Assembly: GCF_019112545.1 (NCBI RefSeq)
Contig: NW_025064890.1
Location: 302,283-366,282, forward strand
Source of the DNA: Guyanagaster necrorhizus
Lineage: Eukaryota; Basidiomycota; Agaricomycetes; Agaricales; Physalacriaceae
Direction of reading: 5' to 3'
DNA length: 64,000 nt
Part shown: one piece after another, positions 1 through 13,319 of the stretch
Numbering within the stretch: position 1 is the first letter of the stretch
How the letters are laid out: each line of letters opens with the position of its first letter
Position numbers and translations under genes: made by a program
Notes under the pieces: generated by a model
What the model was told of the DNA's origin: nothing
The model's database searches: none
What the model saw: the letters and a program-made list of their open reading frames with translations, nothing else

Positions 1-3000
1 TGCTTCACAATGCAGCAATACTCCAATGCCACCTCGATCTCCTCTGAAAGCCTCACCCTTTCAAGGGAGCCTCTGATGATATTGACTGCTTTCTCATAGA
101 TTGCGAGCAATACTTTGAAGTATACATTAAGTATCTTGGAACAGATATGAACAAGGTTGTCTTTGCTGCCTTCTATCTTGAGGAGAAGACAAAGACCTGA
201 TAGATTCTTATCTCCTCAAACTTCAGATCAGCAACACGAGGGTGCTACTATTACCCTTCATGACCCATGTTCAAGCAGATGCTGAATGACAAATTCATTG
301 ATCCAGTGGTACAAGAAGTATATAGGCAAAAGATCAAGGAGTTCAAGATGAGAGACAAGGCAGCCATGGACTACTTTGATGAATTAGAATGACTCGCCAA
401 ATTGGCTGGCATATGAGACAATATGGCCAACAATGGCAGGATGGTCAAAGCCCTCAAACAGGGTGTCCCCTTCTCATACATCACAATGATCTCCACCATT
501 GGTGTCAAAATGTTGATGCCAACAGAATATGATGAATGGAAGGAAAGGATCATTAAAATGTATAAGGAGTGACAAAAGCAGAAAGCAGAGTTCATGACAT
601 TGCATAACTATCTCAAGAAATCGACTCTGCCAACTCCAAATAAATCAACAGGGACAACTGCTAGGAAGTCACAGGGATCAACCACAGGCTCAATGTCATA
701 TGAGATCCAGAAGATAGGAACTGGGATGACATACACCAGGGCCAGAAAGCTGATAGATATAGACTGCATGAAGAAGGAAGGAAAGTGCTTCAATTGTGAG
801 CAGAAGAGGCATATAGCAAAGGATTGCCTAAAGAAAAAGCAAACCTGAGAAGACATATAGGCTCAAATCACTGAGTTACAAAAAGAGGAAGAGAGACTTG
901 GCACAGAAACAAAAGTGGAGGAAGTAAAAGACAGGGCTGACCAGTGAGCGATTTCACTGAGCCAGCTGAAAACCCTTATGGTGTGCAAATCCCAGCTGCT
1001 AGATAGACTGATAAAGTCTCTGTAGCTACTCTTATGCCTGTCTATACCATGCATTTGAATATACCATGCTCTTACACATTGCACACCAAAGAATCACAAG
1101 AAAAAACTCAAGCACCTTTGGGCTGAACAAGGGCAGAGAGCTCTAATACTTGGCTTAAGCCATTCAATACTGAATGGACTTGGAGGGCCATCAAGGATGC
1201 CAAAGACAAAGCCATGGCAAAAGCTGTACTTAACAATTGGGTCCATAAATCCTGCATGAAGAAAGTAGTCAATGAAGTAATAGCAGGAATGAAAGAAGCA
1301 GAACGATGCTGAGCCTTGGAATGGCTCAATGAACTCCATGGACCACAAAAATTCATTCATTGGTCTAAGATGACAGGAAGGGACCTGCTCATGAAGGCCC
1401 AAATTGAAACTCTAACATCCCAAACCACCCATGCTATCACTGCATTAATTGACAGTGGATGTACAGGGAGTTCCATTAACCATGCTTTCATCAACAAGCA
1501 CAATCTCTCAACTCAGGCCACTGCAGCACTAATCCCAGTTTACAATGCCGACAGAACCAAAAACCAGGCTGGCTCGATTACTGAATTTGTTGCACTCAGA
1601 CTCACAATCAGTGATCATTCTGAATGCATCGACCTGGCCATCACAGATCTCAGAACTAAGGAAATCTTCCTTGGTCATGACTGGCTTATACATCACAACC
1701 CACTGATCAATTGGAAGACCAGACAGATTATGTTTGCAAGGTGTCAGTACCAGAAAATCTCATTCGAACTTCCTGATAAAGACTCAGAAGACCAGTGGGA
1801 TGAGGAGATGGAGGACAGAGAGACAATCCTTGCAGTAGACATTCAGCAGAAGTTGCATATTCATGCAGTACATCATGCTAATGACCTGGCTGCCAAAGCC
1901 AATGAACAGAGAGGGGAGAGAACCTTTGAAGAAATGATGTCTGAATGGTCATGAGACTTCAGAGACCTGTTCAAGAAGGAGAGTTTTGATGAGTTGCTGA
2001 AGCTGAAGCCCTGAGATCATGGGATCAAGCTGACTCTGAATGCAAATGCCAACCTGAACTGCAAGATGTACCCACTCAGCAATAACAAACAGCAAGAACT
2101 TGATAAGTTCCTAGATGAAAACCTATTCAGCAGATACATCAGACCCTCAAAATCTCCAATGGCATCACCATTCTTCTTTGTCAAAAAGAAGGATGGAAAA
2201 CTCCAGCTGGTCTAAGACTACCAGAAGCTGAATGAGATGACAATCAAAAACTGATACCCTCTTCTGCTAATCTCAGAGCTAATGGACAAACTCTGAGGGG
2301 CTAAGTATTACACCAAACTTGACATCTGATAGGGGTATAACAATGTCTGTATAAAAGAAGGAGATGAGTGGAAGGCAGCATTTAGAACCAATCAGAGGCT
2401 GTTTGAGCTGACAGTTATGTTCTTCAGGCTCACTAATTCCCTGGCAACCTTTCAATGGATGATGAACAACATATTTAAGGACCTCATCACCATGGGAAAA
2501 GTCACCATATACCTTGATGACATTCTAATCATATCAAAAACTAAGGAGGAGCATAGAAAGCTGGTGCAACAAGTGCTGATGCTCATGTGAAGACACAAGC
2601 TGTTTCTCAAAGCTGAAAAATGTGAATTCAAGGTATTTGAAACTGAATACCTCAGAGTCATCATAAGTGAGAGAAGCATCTGGATGGATCCTATCAAGGT
2701 AGCAGAGGTAACCAAATAGCTGGAGCCAATCAAGAAGAAGGAATTACAGTTGTTTCTTAGTTTTATCAACTTCTACCAACAATTCATTTGAGATTATAGT
2801 AAGATCATCTGGCCCATGATCCAACTAACTGGTAACACCCCCTGGATGTGGGGTATCCCTCAACAAACTGCTTTTGATGATCTGAAAAGATAGCTAGCAG
2901 AAGACATTGTCCTTGCTATCCTCATACAGGAGGGAAAGTTCAGGATTGAAGCTGACTCAAGTGAAGGAGCGATTGGGGCTGTTTTATCCTAGGAGCAAGA

Positions 3001-4852
3001 TAAGAAGTGGCATCCTGTCATGTTCCTATCCAAAGCCCTCATGGTCACCAAACAGAACTACGAAATTTATGACAAGGAGCTTCTTGCCATTATGCTCACT
3101 CTGGCAGAATAGCGACATTACCTTATCGGTGCCATTGAGATATTTGAAATCTGGACTGATTATCAGAACCTATGACATTTCCAACAGCTGCAGAAATTAA
3201 ACCGACAACAGGCCAGATGGGTCACAGAGCTCAGTCAATACCAGTACACCCTCTATCATAAAGCTGGCACAGCAAACAAGAAGGCCAATCTCTTGAGCCG
3301 CTGGGCAGACCATAATCAGGGAAGTACCAACAACAAGAGAGTGATATTATTATGGCCTGAACATTTCAGAGCCATGATCATGCTGACAAAGAAGGAGATT
3401 CATAAAAGAATCAAAAGTGTGACATGGGATAACCATAAATAAGACCAACAGATTGCTCCCTCACTCAATCATGAACAAGAAATGACAAAAGAAGGAGAGT
3501 TGATTCATTATGATGGACACATCTATATTCCTTGAGACCAAGGCCTATGTGGCAAGATCATCGCCACTTGTCACAATCATGCTACCACCAGACATTCTAG
3601 TATCACCAAAACAAAGAAACTGGTATTATGGGAGTACTAGTAGTCCAAAATGGGAAATGACATCACCACCTATGTTAAAGCCTGTGAGGTTTGCTAATGC
3701 AGCAAATCAGTGATACAGATATGAGCTGCTCCATTACATCCAAATGAGGTTCCATCATCACTATGGATCTATATTTCAGTTGACATGATCATCAGATTAC
3801 CAGACTGCAATGGTTATAATGCTATTCTTATCATTATTGATTGATTTTCAAAAGCCATCATTCTGATCGTGTGCTCGATGGAACTAACTTCTGAGAGATA
3901 GGCCAAAATTCTATGGGACAAGGTCTATGCCAAATATAGCATGCCACAGATCATCATTTCAGACTGAAAACCCCAATTTGTCTCCAAGTTTCTAGACGAC
4001 CTGTATCGACTCTTAAACATCAAAAGAAATGCTTCTATCACTTACCACCCCCAAACCAATAGGCAGATGAAGCAAGCAAATCAAGAGATCGAAAAATATC
4101 TTCAGCTCTTTATCAATTACCAACAGGATGACTGAATAGAGTGGCTCACACTTGCCACCTTCCAACATAATAATCAGGTACACTCGGCGACTGGGAAAAC
4201 ACTATTCTTCATCAATTATAGATGACACCCTTATGTTGCCCACACTGAATAACACCGAGCCACTACCCCAGCATCAATGGACTTCACCACTACCATGGCA
4301 AAGATCTACACAGAGACCAAGACTGCCCTAGAAAGAGCCACCACCACAATGAAAAACCAATACAACAAACATCAACATGTGGCTCATACCTATGCTATAA
4401 ATGATAAAGTATAGTTGAATATGACCAACCTTCATTTGCCATGCCCTAAATGCAAATTGGCAGACAAATGCACTGGCTCATTCACAATAGCCTCAAAGAT
4501 TAGTGCAAGTGCATATAAACTTTGCCTACCATTCACTTGGAAAGTCCACAACATCTTCAACAAAATCCTGCTGATGCCATACATTGCTCTTGCCTTTCCA
4601 AATCAAGAATGGCCTCCACCTCCACCCTCAGACCTAATTGATGATGAGAAGCACTATGAAATCGACTAAGTCTTACACCATAAACTATAAAAAATCAAGA
4701 TAAAAGAGAGAGACATAATAACCACTGTTGACTATTTGGTCAGTTGGAAGAGGTATGAACCAGAATCAAATCAGTGGATCAACAAAAAATATATGAATGC
4801 TGATGACACTATATGAAACTATGAACTATCTCTTAATTAAGCCATCAGGATG
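1..4852 (+). pseudogene. Gag-Pol of Ty3/gypsy chromovirus A1 (decayed, 5' part outside window)
   Basis: Order of domains is Gag, protease, reverse transcriptase, RNase H, integrase, chromodomain, which is Ty3/gypsy order. Seen: a CX2CX4HX4C zinc knuckle (CFNCEQKRHIAKDC, about 790-831); a protease with ALIDSGCTGSS (about 1441-1475) inside the longest surviving frame 1316-1954; RT from about 2040 with YLDDILI near 2512; an RNase H/connection region about 2880-3310; integrase core about 3770-4160; and a chromodomain-like end with VDYLVSWKRYEPESNQW near 4730-4780. The frame is broken by many TGA, TAG and TAA codons, many where arginine, tryptophan or glutamine is expected, so it cannot make a working polyprotein. 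The gag N-terminus and 5' LTR lie left of the window. A close relative is the copy at 22922-36666. Confidence 0.9.
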
Positions 4853-4873
4853 ATGGTCTTAAGGAGAGGGTAA

Positions 4874-5328
4874 TGTTATGATTTTTCTTCTCTTTCTTTT
4901 TCTTTTGCCTTGCAACCCCTATTTATGCTTAGTCAGAGTGTTAAGACAAGTGTCTAAGACCATGAGACAAGACTTAGTCATCACAACTAGCTAGTCTGTC
5001 ATTGTCTTTTGACATTGCCTGACAATACACAATCAGCCTTTTATATACAATAACAATGCTCTAGCACAAAGAGCACAAAGGACAGAGAAACACACAATAA
5101 GTATGTAGTATTATTAGAAACCTATGTACAGTATTTAAGGAGCTCATTGTCACTGATAAACTCTAGCTTCAAGCTAAAGTTTATAATTACCATTCTACCT
5201 CAAGTCAACCTTTTGACCTTGTGACATATCAGGCCAGATATATGCCAGTAAACTCAGCTGATTCTTCAAAGTGTGAAGGAACACCTGTTTACCATGTGTA
5301 TCAGTTCACATGATGCTTGGGCTTAACA
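4874..5328 (+). repeat. 3' LTR of gypsy element A1
   Basis: It starts with tgttatgattttt just after a purine-rich polypurine tract (aaggagaggg) and ends in cttaaca. It aligns along its length with the two LTRs at 22922-23391 and 36197-36666 (shared features include the block tatttatgcttagtcag and the end cttnngcctaaca). It is about 455 bp. The sequence right after it continues another element's integrase, so A1 was inserted into A2. Confidence 0.88.
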
Positions 5329-6384
5329 CATGATCACCAGGCTTCCAGACTATAATGGCTATGACACTATTATTGTTATTGTTGATCAATTCTTAAAGAT
5401 GATTATTCTGATCATATATTTGATGAAACTGTCTTTCAAAGGATGGACAAAGATATTATGTGATGAAGTTTATATGAAACACAGAATACTTTAAGTTATC
5501 ATCTTGGACTATAGCTTATAATTTATCTCAAAGTTCCTTGATAATCTTTATCATCTTCTCAACATTTGAAGTAATACATCAACCACTTATCATCTGCAAA
5601 CTGATAGACAAACTGAGCAGGTTAATCAGAAAATTGAGAAGTACCTCTAAATATTCATCAATCACAGACAGGATGATTGAATCAAGTGGCTTGCTCTGGT
5701 GGCATTCCAACATAATAACCATGTTCATTCTGCAACTAATAAGACTCTCTTCTTCATCAACCATAGACATCATCTCTATATTATGGTCTCTAACCAACAT
5801 AATACTATGACTCCCACATCATCTGACTTTATGCAACTCATGTCTGTCATTCACATCAAAACACACACTGCTCTTAAGAAGGCCATCATCACTATAAAGG
5901 CACAATATGATAAACACTAGTGGCTGCTCCATTATTACTCTATCAATGACAAGATCTGGCTCAATGCCACTAACCTTCATCTTCCACACTCAAAACACAA
6001 ACTTACTGACAAATAGATTGAACTCTTCTCTGTATTCTCCAAAGTTGGTGCTTCAGCATACCATCTAAAGCTATCTAACACCTGACAAATACATTTAGTC
6101 TTCAATGAAACACTTCTTATCTCCTATATTATGCCTGTCTTTTCTAACCAGAAAACTCCACCTCTCTCTAAGCTGATTCTAATCAAAGATGAAAAACACT
6201 ATGAAATCAAACAAATTTTGGATTATAAACTCTGAAAAGTTTGAGCCTATAGTGGTGGCAGTCACACTGTCACCTACTATTTAGTCAAGTGGAAAGACTA
6301 TGAACCTGAATCCAACCAATGGATCCATGAGTGGGATCTGAATGCAGATGATGCTATTTATAATTATGAAATTTCTATCAATTG
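5329..6384 (+). pseudogene. Integrase-chromodomain remnant of gypsy element A2
   Basis: Translation picks up in mid-integrase (MITRLPDYNGYDTIIVIVD) and runs through the integrase core, the spacer with HNNHVHSATNKT and a chromodomain (YYLVKWKDYEPESNQW, about 6270-6330), with several stop codons. It is clearly related to A1 but more diverged, so it is an older or different subfamily. Its 5' portion would lie left of A1, outside the window. The abrupt start right at the outer edge of the A1 LTR is what a nested insertion predicts. Confidence 0.85.
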
Positions 6385-6418
6385 ATCCATTGGGATGATG
6401 ATCTTAAGAGAAGGGTGA

Positions 6419-6867
6419 TGTTATGATTTTCTTTATATCTTTTTCTTTTTCTTATCTTATCAGAGCATCTATCTTATCTTGGGCACTTTTCAAGAGTGTG
6501 GAAAGAATTAGATAATCCCAACAGACAGAGTGCCATTATACTTGGTCACCTCACTCACAGACAATTCCCTATTGTTTTATCTCTAATGACTAGGCAGAAT
6601 CAGTGTCATAGCACAGAATAGCATAATAGACAGTAGTTATATTTATTATAAGCTAAACAGTATATAAGTAGAATAGCTCTTGCTGCAGTAGTCCAGCTTT
6701 GAGCTATAAGTTTATCTCACACTATCTTCTCTCAAGCATAGTCTGTCTTCAGCCTTAAAGCACTTTGTCTATCAGAGCATGTTAAAGTGAACTCTAGCAT
6801 GACTATACAAACATGATACAGCACTAGTTTATCACATGTTCAGGTCACATACCAATTAAGTCTAATA
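6419..6867 (+). repeat. 3' LTR of gypsy element A2
   Basis: It begins tgttatgattttctt immediately after the purine tract aagagaagggtga and ends in aagtctaata, a mutated version of the family end gcctaaca. About 449 bp. Its middle part is much diverged from the A1/A3 LTRs, including a run of pyrimidine-rich sequence. The base after it falls inside the reverse transcriptase of a minus-strand element, which gives the next nesting level. Confidence 0.75.
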
Positions 6868-9446
6868 ATATATAAGAATATCATCAAGGTAGACTATTAC
6901 TGATATGTCAAGCATATCAGAGAATATATTGTTTATGAGATGTTGAAATGCTGCTGGAGTATTTGTAAGGCCAAAAGACATGATATGCCATTCAAAGGAA
7001 CTATAGCAGGTCTGGAAGGCTGTTTTTTATTCATCACTCTTAGCTATGCAAATGAGATGGTAGGCATGTCAAAGATTGAGCTTGGTGTAGATGCATGCAG
7101 AGCAAGCAGAGTTGAGAAGATCAGAGATAAAAGAAAGAGGGTAGCAATCCTTCTTGGAGATTTTGTTTAGGCCACAGTAGTCAATACAAAGTTAAAGTTC
7201 ACTGGTCTTCTTCTTGACAAAGAGGACTGAAGCCCCATGTAGAGAGTGGAATAGAGTGATGAACTCATTGCACAGATTATCTTTAATAAATTCTCATAGG
7301 ATCTTGAGTTCAGATTCTGAGAGAGAATAAATAGGCTCAAGCAGTAGAGATGTTCCTTTCTCAATATTGATCTTGAGATCATATGGCCTGTGTTCAGATA
7401 GGTTTTTGGAGAGGGTATTACTGAAGACATCTGCAAAATCATGGTACTCTACTGGCACTGATGAAAGATCTGCAAGTTCTATAGATGTGGCTTTGACTTC
7501 AATATTAGGCAAGGAAGGCTGCAGTGTGAACTGCTGAGCACTTTCTTCTGTACTGGCTCAGACAAATGCAGCAGCAGATATAATGGAAATCTTTAGGTGT
7601 GCTTTCATAGTAAAAGACTCTGAGAGAGAATAAAAACAGATGGGTTTGTATGGGAATAGGGCTTGCTGGCTATCTGAAGGAGATTTAGAATGGAGTGAAG
7701 TCTCAGAGGTTGAACTGATAGAGTCTGATGGGTGTGGAAGTCTTAGAATTGAGCTGAAAGGCTTAGAGAGAGATGGACTGTTGTTCTGTGAGCATAAAAG
7801 TCCTGAGGATGTGATAGAGGCTGCAGAATTAGTTGAAGTGTGATCCTGATAGCTTGAGCAGAAAGTGATACTGTTTTCAGTCCAGTCAATCAGTGGATTG
7901 TAATAGGAGAGCCAGTTGTATCTTAGGACAAGATTGCAGGATGAATCCAGATGAATGATATAGAAGTCAATGGGAAAGATGTCTCCAGAAGAGAAACAGA
8001 TTGAGATAGTTGTGATTTGAGATCTGCAGTTTCTAATAAAGCCATCAAATAATCAGAGTTGCATGCTAGAGATGGTTTTAATAGGAATATCATTGGCAGC
8101 TACATACTTAGTGTCAACAAAGCAGTGGCTAGATCTAAAATTAATAAGAGCAAGAAAATGCAGAATGATAGAAGCTGGAGACTCATCAGATTTCATACTA
8201 GGTGACAATTCTGCTGAAAGTGAGAGATGGAAGGATTGGTTGGAAAGAGATGTTATGTTGAGAGTAGTGATCTCCAGTATGCAATTAAAGTCAATGCAAC
8301 CCTAAACTCACATAGAGCAAATAGGATTGCTTTCTAATTTTCTGACTTTATTAGAGCTGGTTCCTTAGAAGCAGTGTCTACTTCTGCTGCATGACTCTTA
8401 GCAGAGGCCATAGTCTTCTGTTTGTTGCAATTCTTGGTCTTGTGTTTGACCTCACAAAACATGCAGAGGTTGTTCTGGTGCCAGCAGTCTTTTTCTTCCT
8501 GAGTAAGATAGCTGCCTTTGCTTAGCTTATCAGCATAGAGCTTAGGAGTGATAGATTTTAGTATAAAGCCAGAGTCCAAGAAAGAAGAGTTGGACCTCTT
8601 GGATTTGAAGAATGAGTTGAAGATCTTATTGTCCTGGTTTTTATAGGCAATTTCAGTCTTCTGGATCCAATAGCAAGCATCAAGTTCTTGGGCAAGGAAG
8701 CACATATCATAAAGATTGTTTGGCTTTCTATAGTGAGCCATGTTGTCTTTGATGTGAGTGCAGAGGCCACAGTAGAAGGCATGATAGAGAGAGTTATCTC
8801 TATATCTGATTTGTGAGGCATACTGATTGAATTAGACTATATACTTTATGATCTGGTCTCTATCATATATTCAAAGATGCTCTAATGCATCTTTAGCATC
8901 TTTGATAGCATCAAAGAGGCCAAAGTTGCTACAAAGCTCATCCAAAAAAGCCACATAGGAGAATTGCCAGGCTAGTAGATTCTGCAGATTGAGGTTAAGG
9001 ATGTCTGACTCAAACCAGTTGAGCACAGTGCTGGCCAGGAAAAAAATGACATAGTTGACCTTGCTGGCATCTATTGTGAATGCAGTAGATCTGTCATTGA
9101 AGTTCATCTGAAGGGAGACAATGAAGACCTTCAGTTTGTGAGAGTTGGAGCTATTGAAGAGTTTCAGTTTCTTAATCTTAGTGTAGATAGTGGATGGTTT
9201 AGGGTTATTGAGAGAAGCAGAGACTCCTTGTAGCAGGTTCATGAATTCTAAAAACATGTCCTGCTAGTTTGGGTTGTTGCTTTCTGCAGGGCTGGGGCCA
9301 TTGGAACCACCTGGATCCTCTGGCCCTCCTGTTCCATCTGAGAAGGGGTTTGGTGGATTACCACCTGGTCCCCATTGGATGAGAGTATAAGTAGGAGTGT
9401 TTTCACCTCCACCTTCTGAGTCTGGGCTGTCTGAATTTCCATGCAT
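6868..9446 (-). pseudogene. Gag-protease-RT remnant of minus-strand gypsy B-prime
   Basis: Read on the minus strand. Gag starts near 9446 (proline/glycine-rich, then FIVSLQMNFNDRSTAF), a zinc knuckle of the unusual form CX2CX3HX4C (CMFCEVKHKTKNC, about 8435-8475), a protease with LALIDLDPATALL-type decay of DSGSSHC (about 8110-8150), then RT up to [12 protein letters not shown] at about 6868-6905. RNase H, integrase and the 3' LTR are missing because A2 sits at this point and the remainder would be left of the window. The frame is broken in several places. It retains tryptophan or glutamine codons at sites where the copy at 23887-29458 has stops, and the reverse. Confidence 0.87.
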
Positions 9447-9808
9447 ATTGCTCAGAGATAAGGAGTCTATTAGAGGGTTACTTCAGATGCCATATATCAT
9501 GCTAGCCTATCAGACTCCATTGGTTGAGATGCTGGTGGCATCAAAAGAGTTAGAGAAATCATCATAATTGGATTAGTGGGCAGTGAAGCTAGAGTGAGTA
9601 TAGGTTTCTCTATGAGAGAGTTGTTCTCCACCAGAGGCTGATCCAAAGAGACCTGGTTATTCTTTTGAGACAGAGACTGAGATGTCTTCCATGAAAAACA
9701 TATTGGAGTGGCTAAGCTGGATTTGTTTGGAGTCAGCTTCTGTGGGTTGAGTGAATGTGGTGGATATAATCAAAATTTTTCAACCTAAGAGTTTGAGTTC
9801 AAATATAC

Positions 9809-10306
9809 TGTTAGAAATGTGCTGATTGATTGGGCTTGAGTGCATATGCAGAGACTGATGGAATGTGTGGGCATCAATGAAGCTATTAGCAATGTCACTC
9901 TTGAGTCAAGACCTAAGGATTTAAATTGACAGAATAGAATCTCATTGGAAAAGTGAAGAGGAGTATCCTTCAGAGTGGAATCTGACAGATGAGATAGAGA
10001 GGAGCTGAAGTGAGCATGAAGTGTAGATGGCTATCCAAGTTGATATTTGAACTGAGTATTTACAATACTTATATGTGGTTTATATACTATTGGTAGCTAA
10101 TTTCAAGTCAGAGTCTATTGGGTTTCAGTGTCAACTGTTCACTACCATATTCAGAATCTAGACACTAAAATATGAAATACAAATATGAAATGATAATAGT
10201 AAAATGAAATTGATGGATAATAAGAAACAGGCAGAGTCTGATGAGACTTGTGATTGAATTTATGGTTAGTTGAGATGACATGGAGGCTGATGGTATGTGT
10301 ATAATA
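9809..10306 (-). repeat. 5' LTR of gypsy B-prime
   Basis: On the plus strand it starts tgttagaaatgtgctg and ends gtataata. It matches the B LTRs at 23887-24378 and 28967-29458 over its whole length (about 498 bp versus 492 bp). Differences are dominated by transitions, and almost every CpG of the B LTRs is lost here. Because the element runs on the minus strand this is its upstream LTR. Sequence right of it belongs to a different, plus-strand gag. Confidence 0.82.
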
Positions 10307-13190
10307 TAGACCAGATACCAATCCATTCAATTCTCTCTCAGGCAGCTCTGGCAGCTTCAGTGGATCAGAAGGACCAGAAGAATCAGATAGCTTTAGCAGT
10401 CCAAATAACTTTAGTAGCAGCAGTACAATGAATAGAACATTATATAAGAATTTATGAACTTGTTATAGGGAGTTTTCACCTCTCTGAACAATCCTAAGTC
10501 TGCTGCTATTTGCACTAAAATCAAGAAGCCAAATACCTTCAACAGTTCTGACCTTCATAAACTAAAGATCTTCATTGTTTTCCTTTAGATGAACTTCAAT
10601 GACAGATCCACTGCAAATGCAGTGGATGCCAATAAAGTCAATTATGCTATCTTTTTCCTGTTCAGCACATGCTCAACTAGTTCAAACCAGATATCTTTAA
10701 CTCCAATCTGCAGAATCTGCTGACCTAGCAATTCTCTTATGTAGCATTCCTTGATAAACTCTGTAGCAACTTTAGTTCTCTTGATGCTATTGAGAATGCT
10801 GAAGATGCATTGAAGCATCTCTGAATATATGACAGAGATCAGATCATAAAGTACATAGTCTAATTCAACTAATATGCATACAAATTAAGTATAGAGACAA
10901 TTCCTTCTGTCATACCTTCTATTATGGTCTCTGTACTCACATCAAAGATGATATAGCTCATCACAGAAAGCTGAACAATCTCTGCAATATATGCTTCCTT
11001 GTTTAAGAGCTCAATGCTCACTATTGAATCTGAAAGACCAAAATTGCCTGCAAAAATTGAAACAACAAGACTTCTAGCTCACCTTTCAATCTCAAATCCA
11101 AGGGGTCTAATACTATCTCTTCAGCTTCCAACTCAGCTCCAAAAACCATAGATTCTACTGCCACTCTTAAGCTCTATGCTGACAAGATAAGCAAAGATAG
11201 CTATCTTACTTAGAAAGAAAGGACTGCTGCCACTAGAATAACCTCTGTATGTTCTGTGCAGAAGATATCAGCCTCTACCAAGAGTCATGCATCTGAAGTA
11301 GATGTCACTTCTGAGGAACCAGCTCTATTACAGCCAGAAAACTAGAAAGCAACTCTGTTTCCTCCATATGAGTTTAGAGTTGCATTGACTTTATTCACAC
11401 ATCAGAGATCATCACTCTCAATATAATATCTCTTCCTAATTATTCTCTCTATATTTCTCTTTCAGCAGAAATCCTCTCTGGATTGAAGTCTGATGGGTCT
11501 TTGATCTCTATCATTCTGCACTTTCTTGCTCTTATTGACTCTGGATCCAGTCACTGCTTTATTGATACCAAGTACGTACCTGATAGTATTCCAACTAAAC
11601 TCATATCTCTTATGCAACTTTACCTATTTGATGGCTCCATTGAAAGCTGTATCTCTCAAATCACAGCTATTCCTATCTGTTTCTCTTCTGGAAACACTTT
11701 CTCACTAACTTTTTTTTATATCACCCACTTGGATTCATTTTGTAACCTTATTTTTGGATACAACTAGCTCTCCTGCTGCAATCTGTTAATTGATTGAGCA
11801 GATAATAGTATCTCTTTCTCAAGATGCTATCTCCAGCAGTTCTATAGCCTCTGTCATATCTCTGCAACTTTTATATCCACTGGACAACAGTCTAACTCTC
11901 TCTGAATCTTTCAGTTCTACTCTAGGACTTTCATGCCTGCAAAACTCTGATAGTTTAATCCTTTTTGAGCCTTCAAGCTCATCTGTGAGACTTTCATATC
12001 TGCAAAACAATAATCCAATCCTCTTAGAGCTTTTTAGCTTATCTTTAGGACTTTTGCTCTTATTAAACAACAGTCCAGTTATTTCTGAACTTTTTAGTTC
12101 AATCCTGAGACTTCTATGTCTATTAAACTCTGATAGTCCATCCTCTGAGGCTTCACCCCATTCCAATTCTCATCTGGGTCACTGGCAGGCTCTGTTTCCA
12201 TATGAATCCATCTATTCTATCCTCTCTCAGAGTCTTTTTCTATGAAAGCACACTCAAAGATCTCCATGATATTTGCTGCCACATTTATTTGAGCCTGTGC
12301 AGAGAAAGACACCCAGTAGTTCATATTGCAGTCATTCTTAATTAATACTAGAGCCAAAGCTGCATCTACAGAATTAGCAGATCTTTTATCAGTGATAATA
12401 GAGTATCACAATTTTGCAGATGTTTTCAGCAATACACTCTCTGAGCATAGACTATATAACCTTAAAATCAATCTTAAGAAAGAGACTTATCTCTCACTCA
12501 GCCCTATCTACTCTTATTTAGAATCCAAACTCAAGGCTCTATATGAGTTTATTGATAATAATCTTTGCAATGGTTTTATTACTCTCTTCCAGTCTCTGCA
12601 TAGAGCCTTGATACTCTTTGTCAAGAAAAAGACTAGTGAACTCTGACTATATGTTGACTACCATAGTTTTAACAAATCTCAAAAAAGAATCACTATCCTC
12701 TTCCTCTCATTTCTGATCTCCTCTGCTCACTCTGCATGCATCTACACCAAACTCAATCTTTAACATGCTTATCTATTATATCATTTATGTACTTATAGTC
12801 ATTGGTTGCTTATCTCATCTGTTGATTGTATTAGGAATGTGCCAATAGAATAGAGTCAATTGCTATATGATGAAATCACTCAAGCTCAGTCTTGCTATAA
12901 GACTCAAGTGGACAAGTGTTAGATTCTAGCACTCTGTTCACAGTGAGTGACAAGATCTATCTCAGCTCTAAACATATCAAGACTATCTATCTGACTGCAA
13001 AGTTCTCTGAGAAATTCCTTAGCCTTTTTAAAATCTTAGCTCAATCCAGCTCTCACTCCTTCACTCTTAAGCTTCCACTGGACCTCTGCTCTATTCACCC
13101 AGTCTTTTATGTATCACAGTTAGAACTCATAGAAGAAAATACTATTTTCAACTGAGTTCAACCTCTGCTGCCTCCAGTTGAAGTCAATAG
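10307..13190 (+). pseudogene. Plus-strand remnant of a B-family gypsy element
   Basis: Gag is recognisable from about 10,490 (NNPKSAAICTKIK in shifted frames) to 11,345. The protease [18 protein letters not shown] lies at about 11,525-11,580 and an RT N-terminus (VIIEYHNFADVFSNTLSEHR) at about 12,395-12,460. After a gap the 3' integrase region resumes (TQVDK, then KIYLSSKHIKT-like sequence, about 12,900-13,160). Most of RT, RNase H and the integrase core are deleted, and no LTR of its own is seen. It is truncated at the B-prime LTR, so B-prime probably inserted near its gag start. Its right edge past 13,190 is not defined. Confidence 0.8.
11904..12146 (+). repeat. Four 60-bp tandem repeats between protease and RT
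   Basis: Units begin at 11904, 11967, 12027 and 12087 with ga(a/g)(t/c)ctt, and are 63, 60, 60 and 60 bp. Each encodes a 20-residue unit of the kind SSxLGLSxLQNSDSLILFE in the plus-strand B remnant. The B-prime copy shows only about one and a half comparable units at the same place, so the repeat number varies between copies. Confidence 0.7.
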
Positions 13191-13319
13191 TGAAGAACAG
13201 TATAAATCTTTGCTATATCTGATCAGTTAGACTCTGCATACATCTGATTCCAATGGTTTGGAAATACCTCCCTCAATTGTCAAAGAGAGTGCAATGTTTT
13301 TGAAATCATTCACTATATT

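Noticed and set aside
7640..8305. Plus-strand frames in the left block that look protein-like
   Set aside because: They are the reverse complement of the B-prime protease region and its flank.
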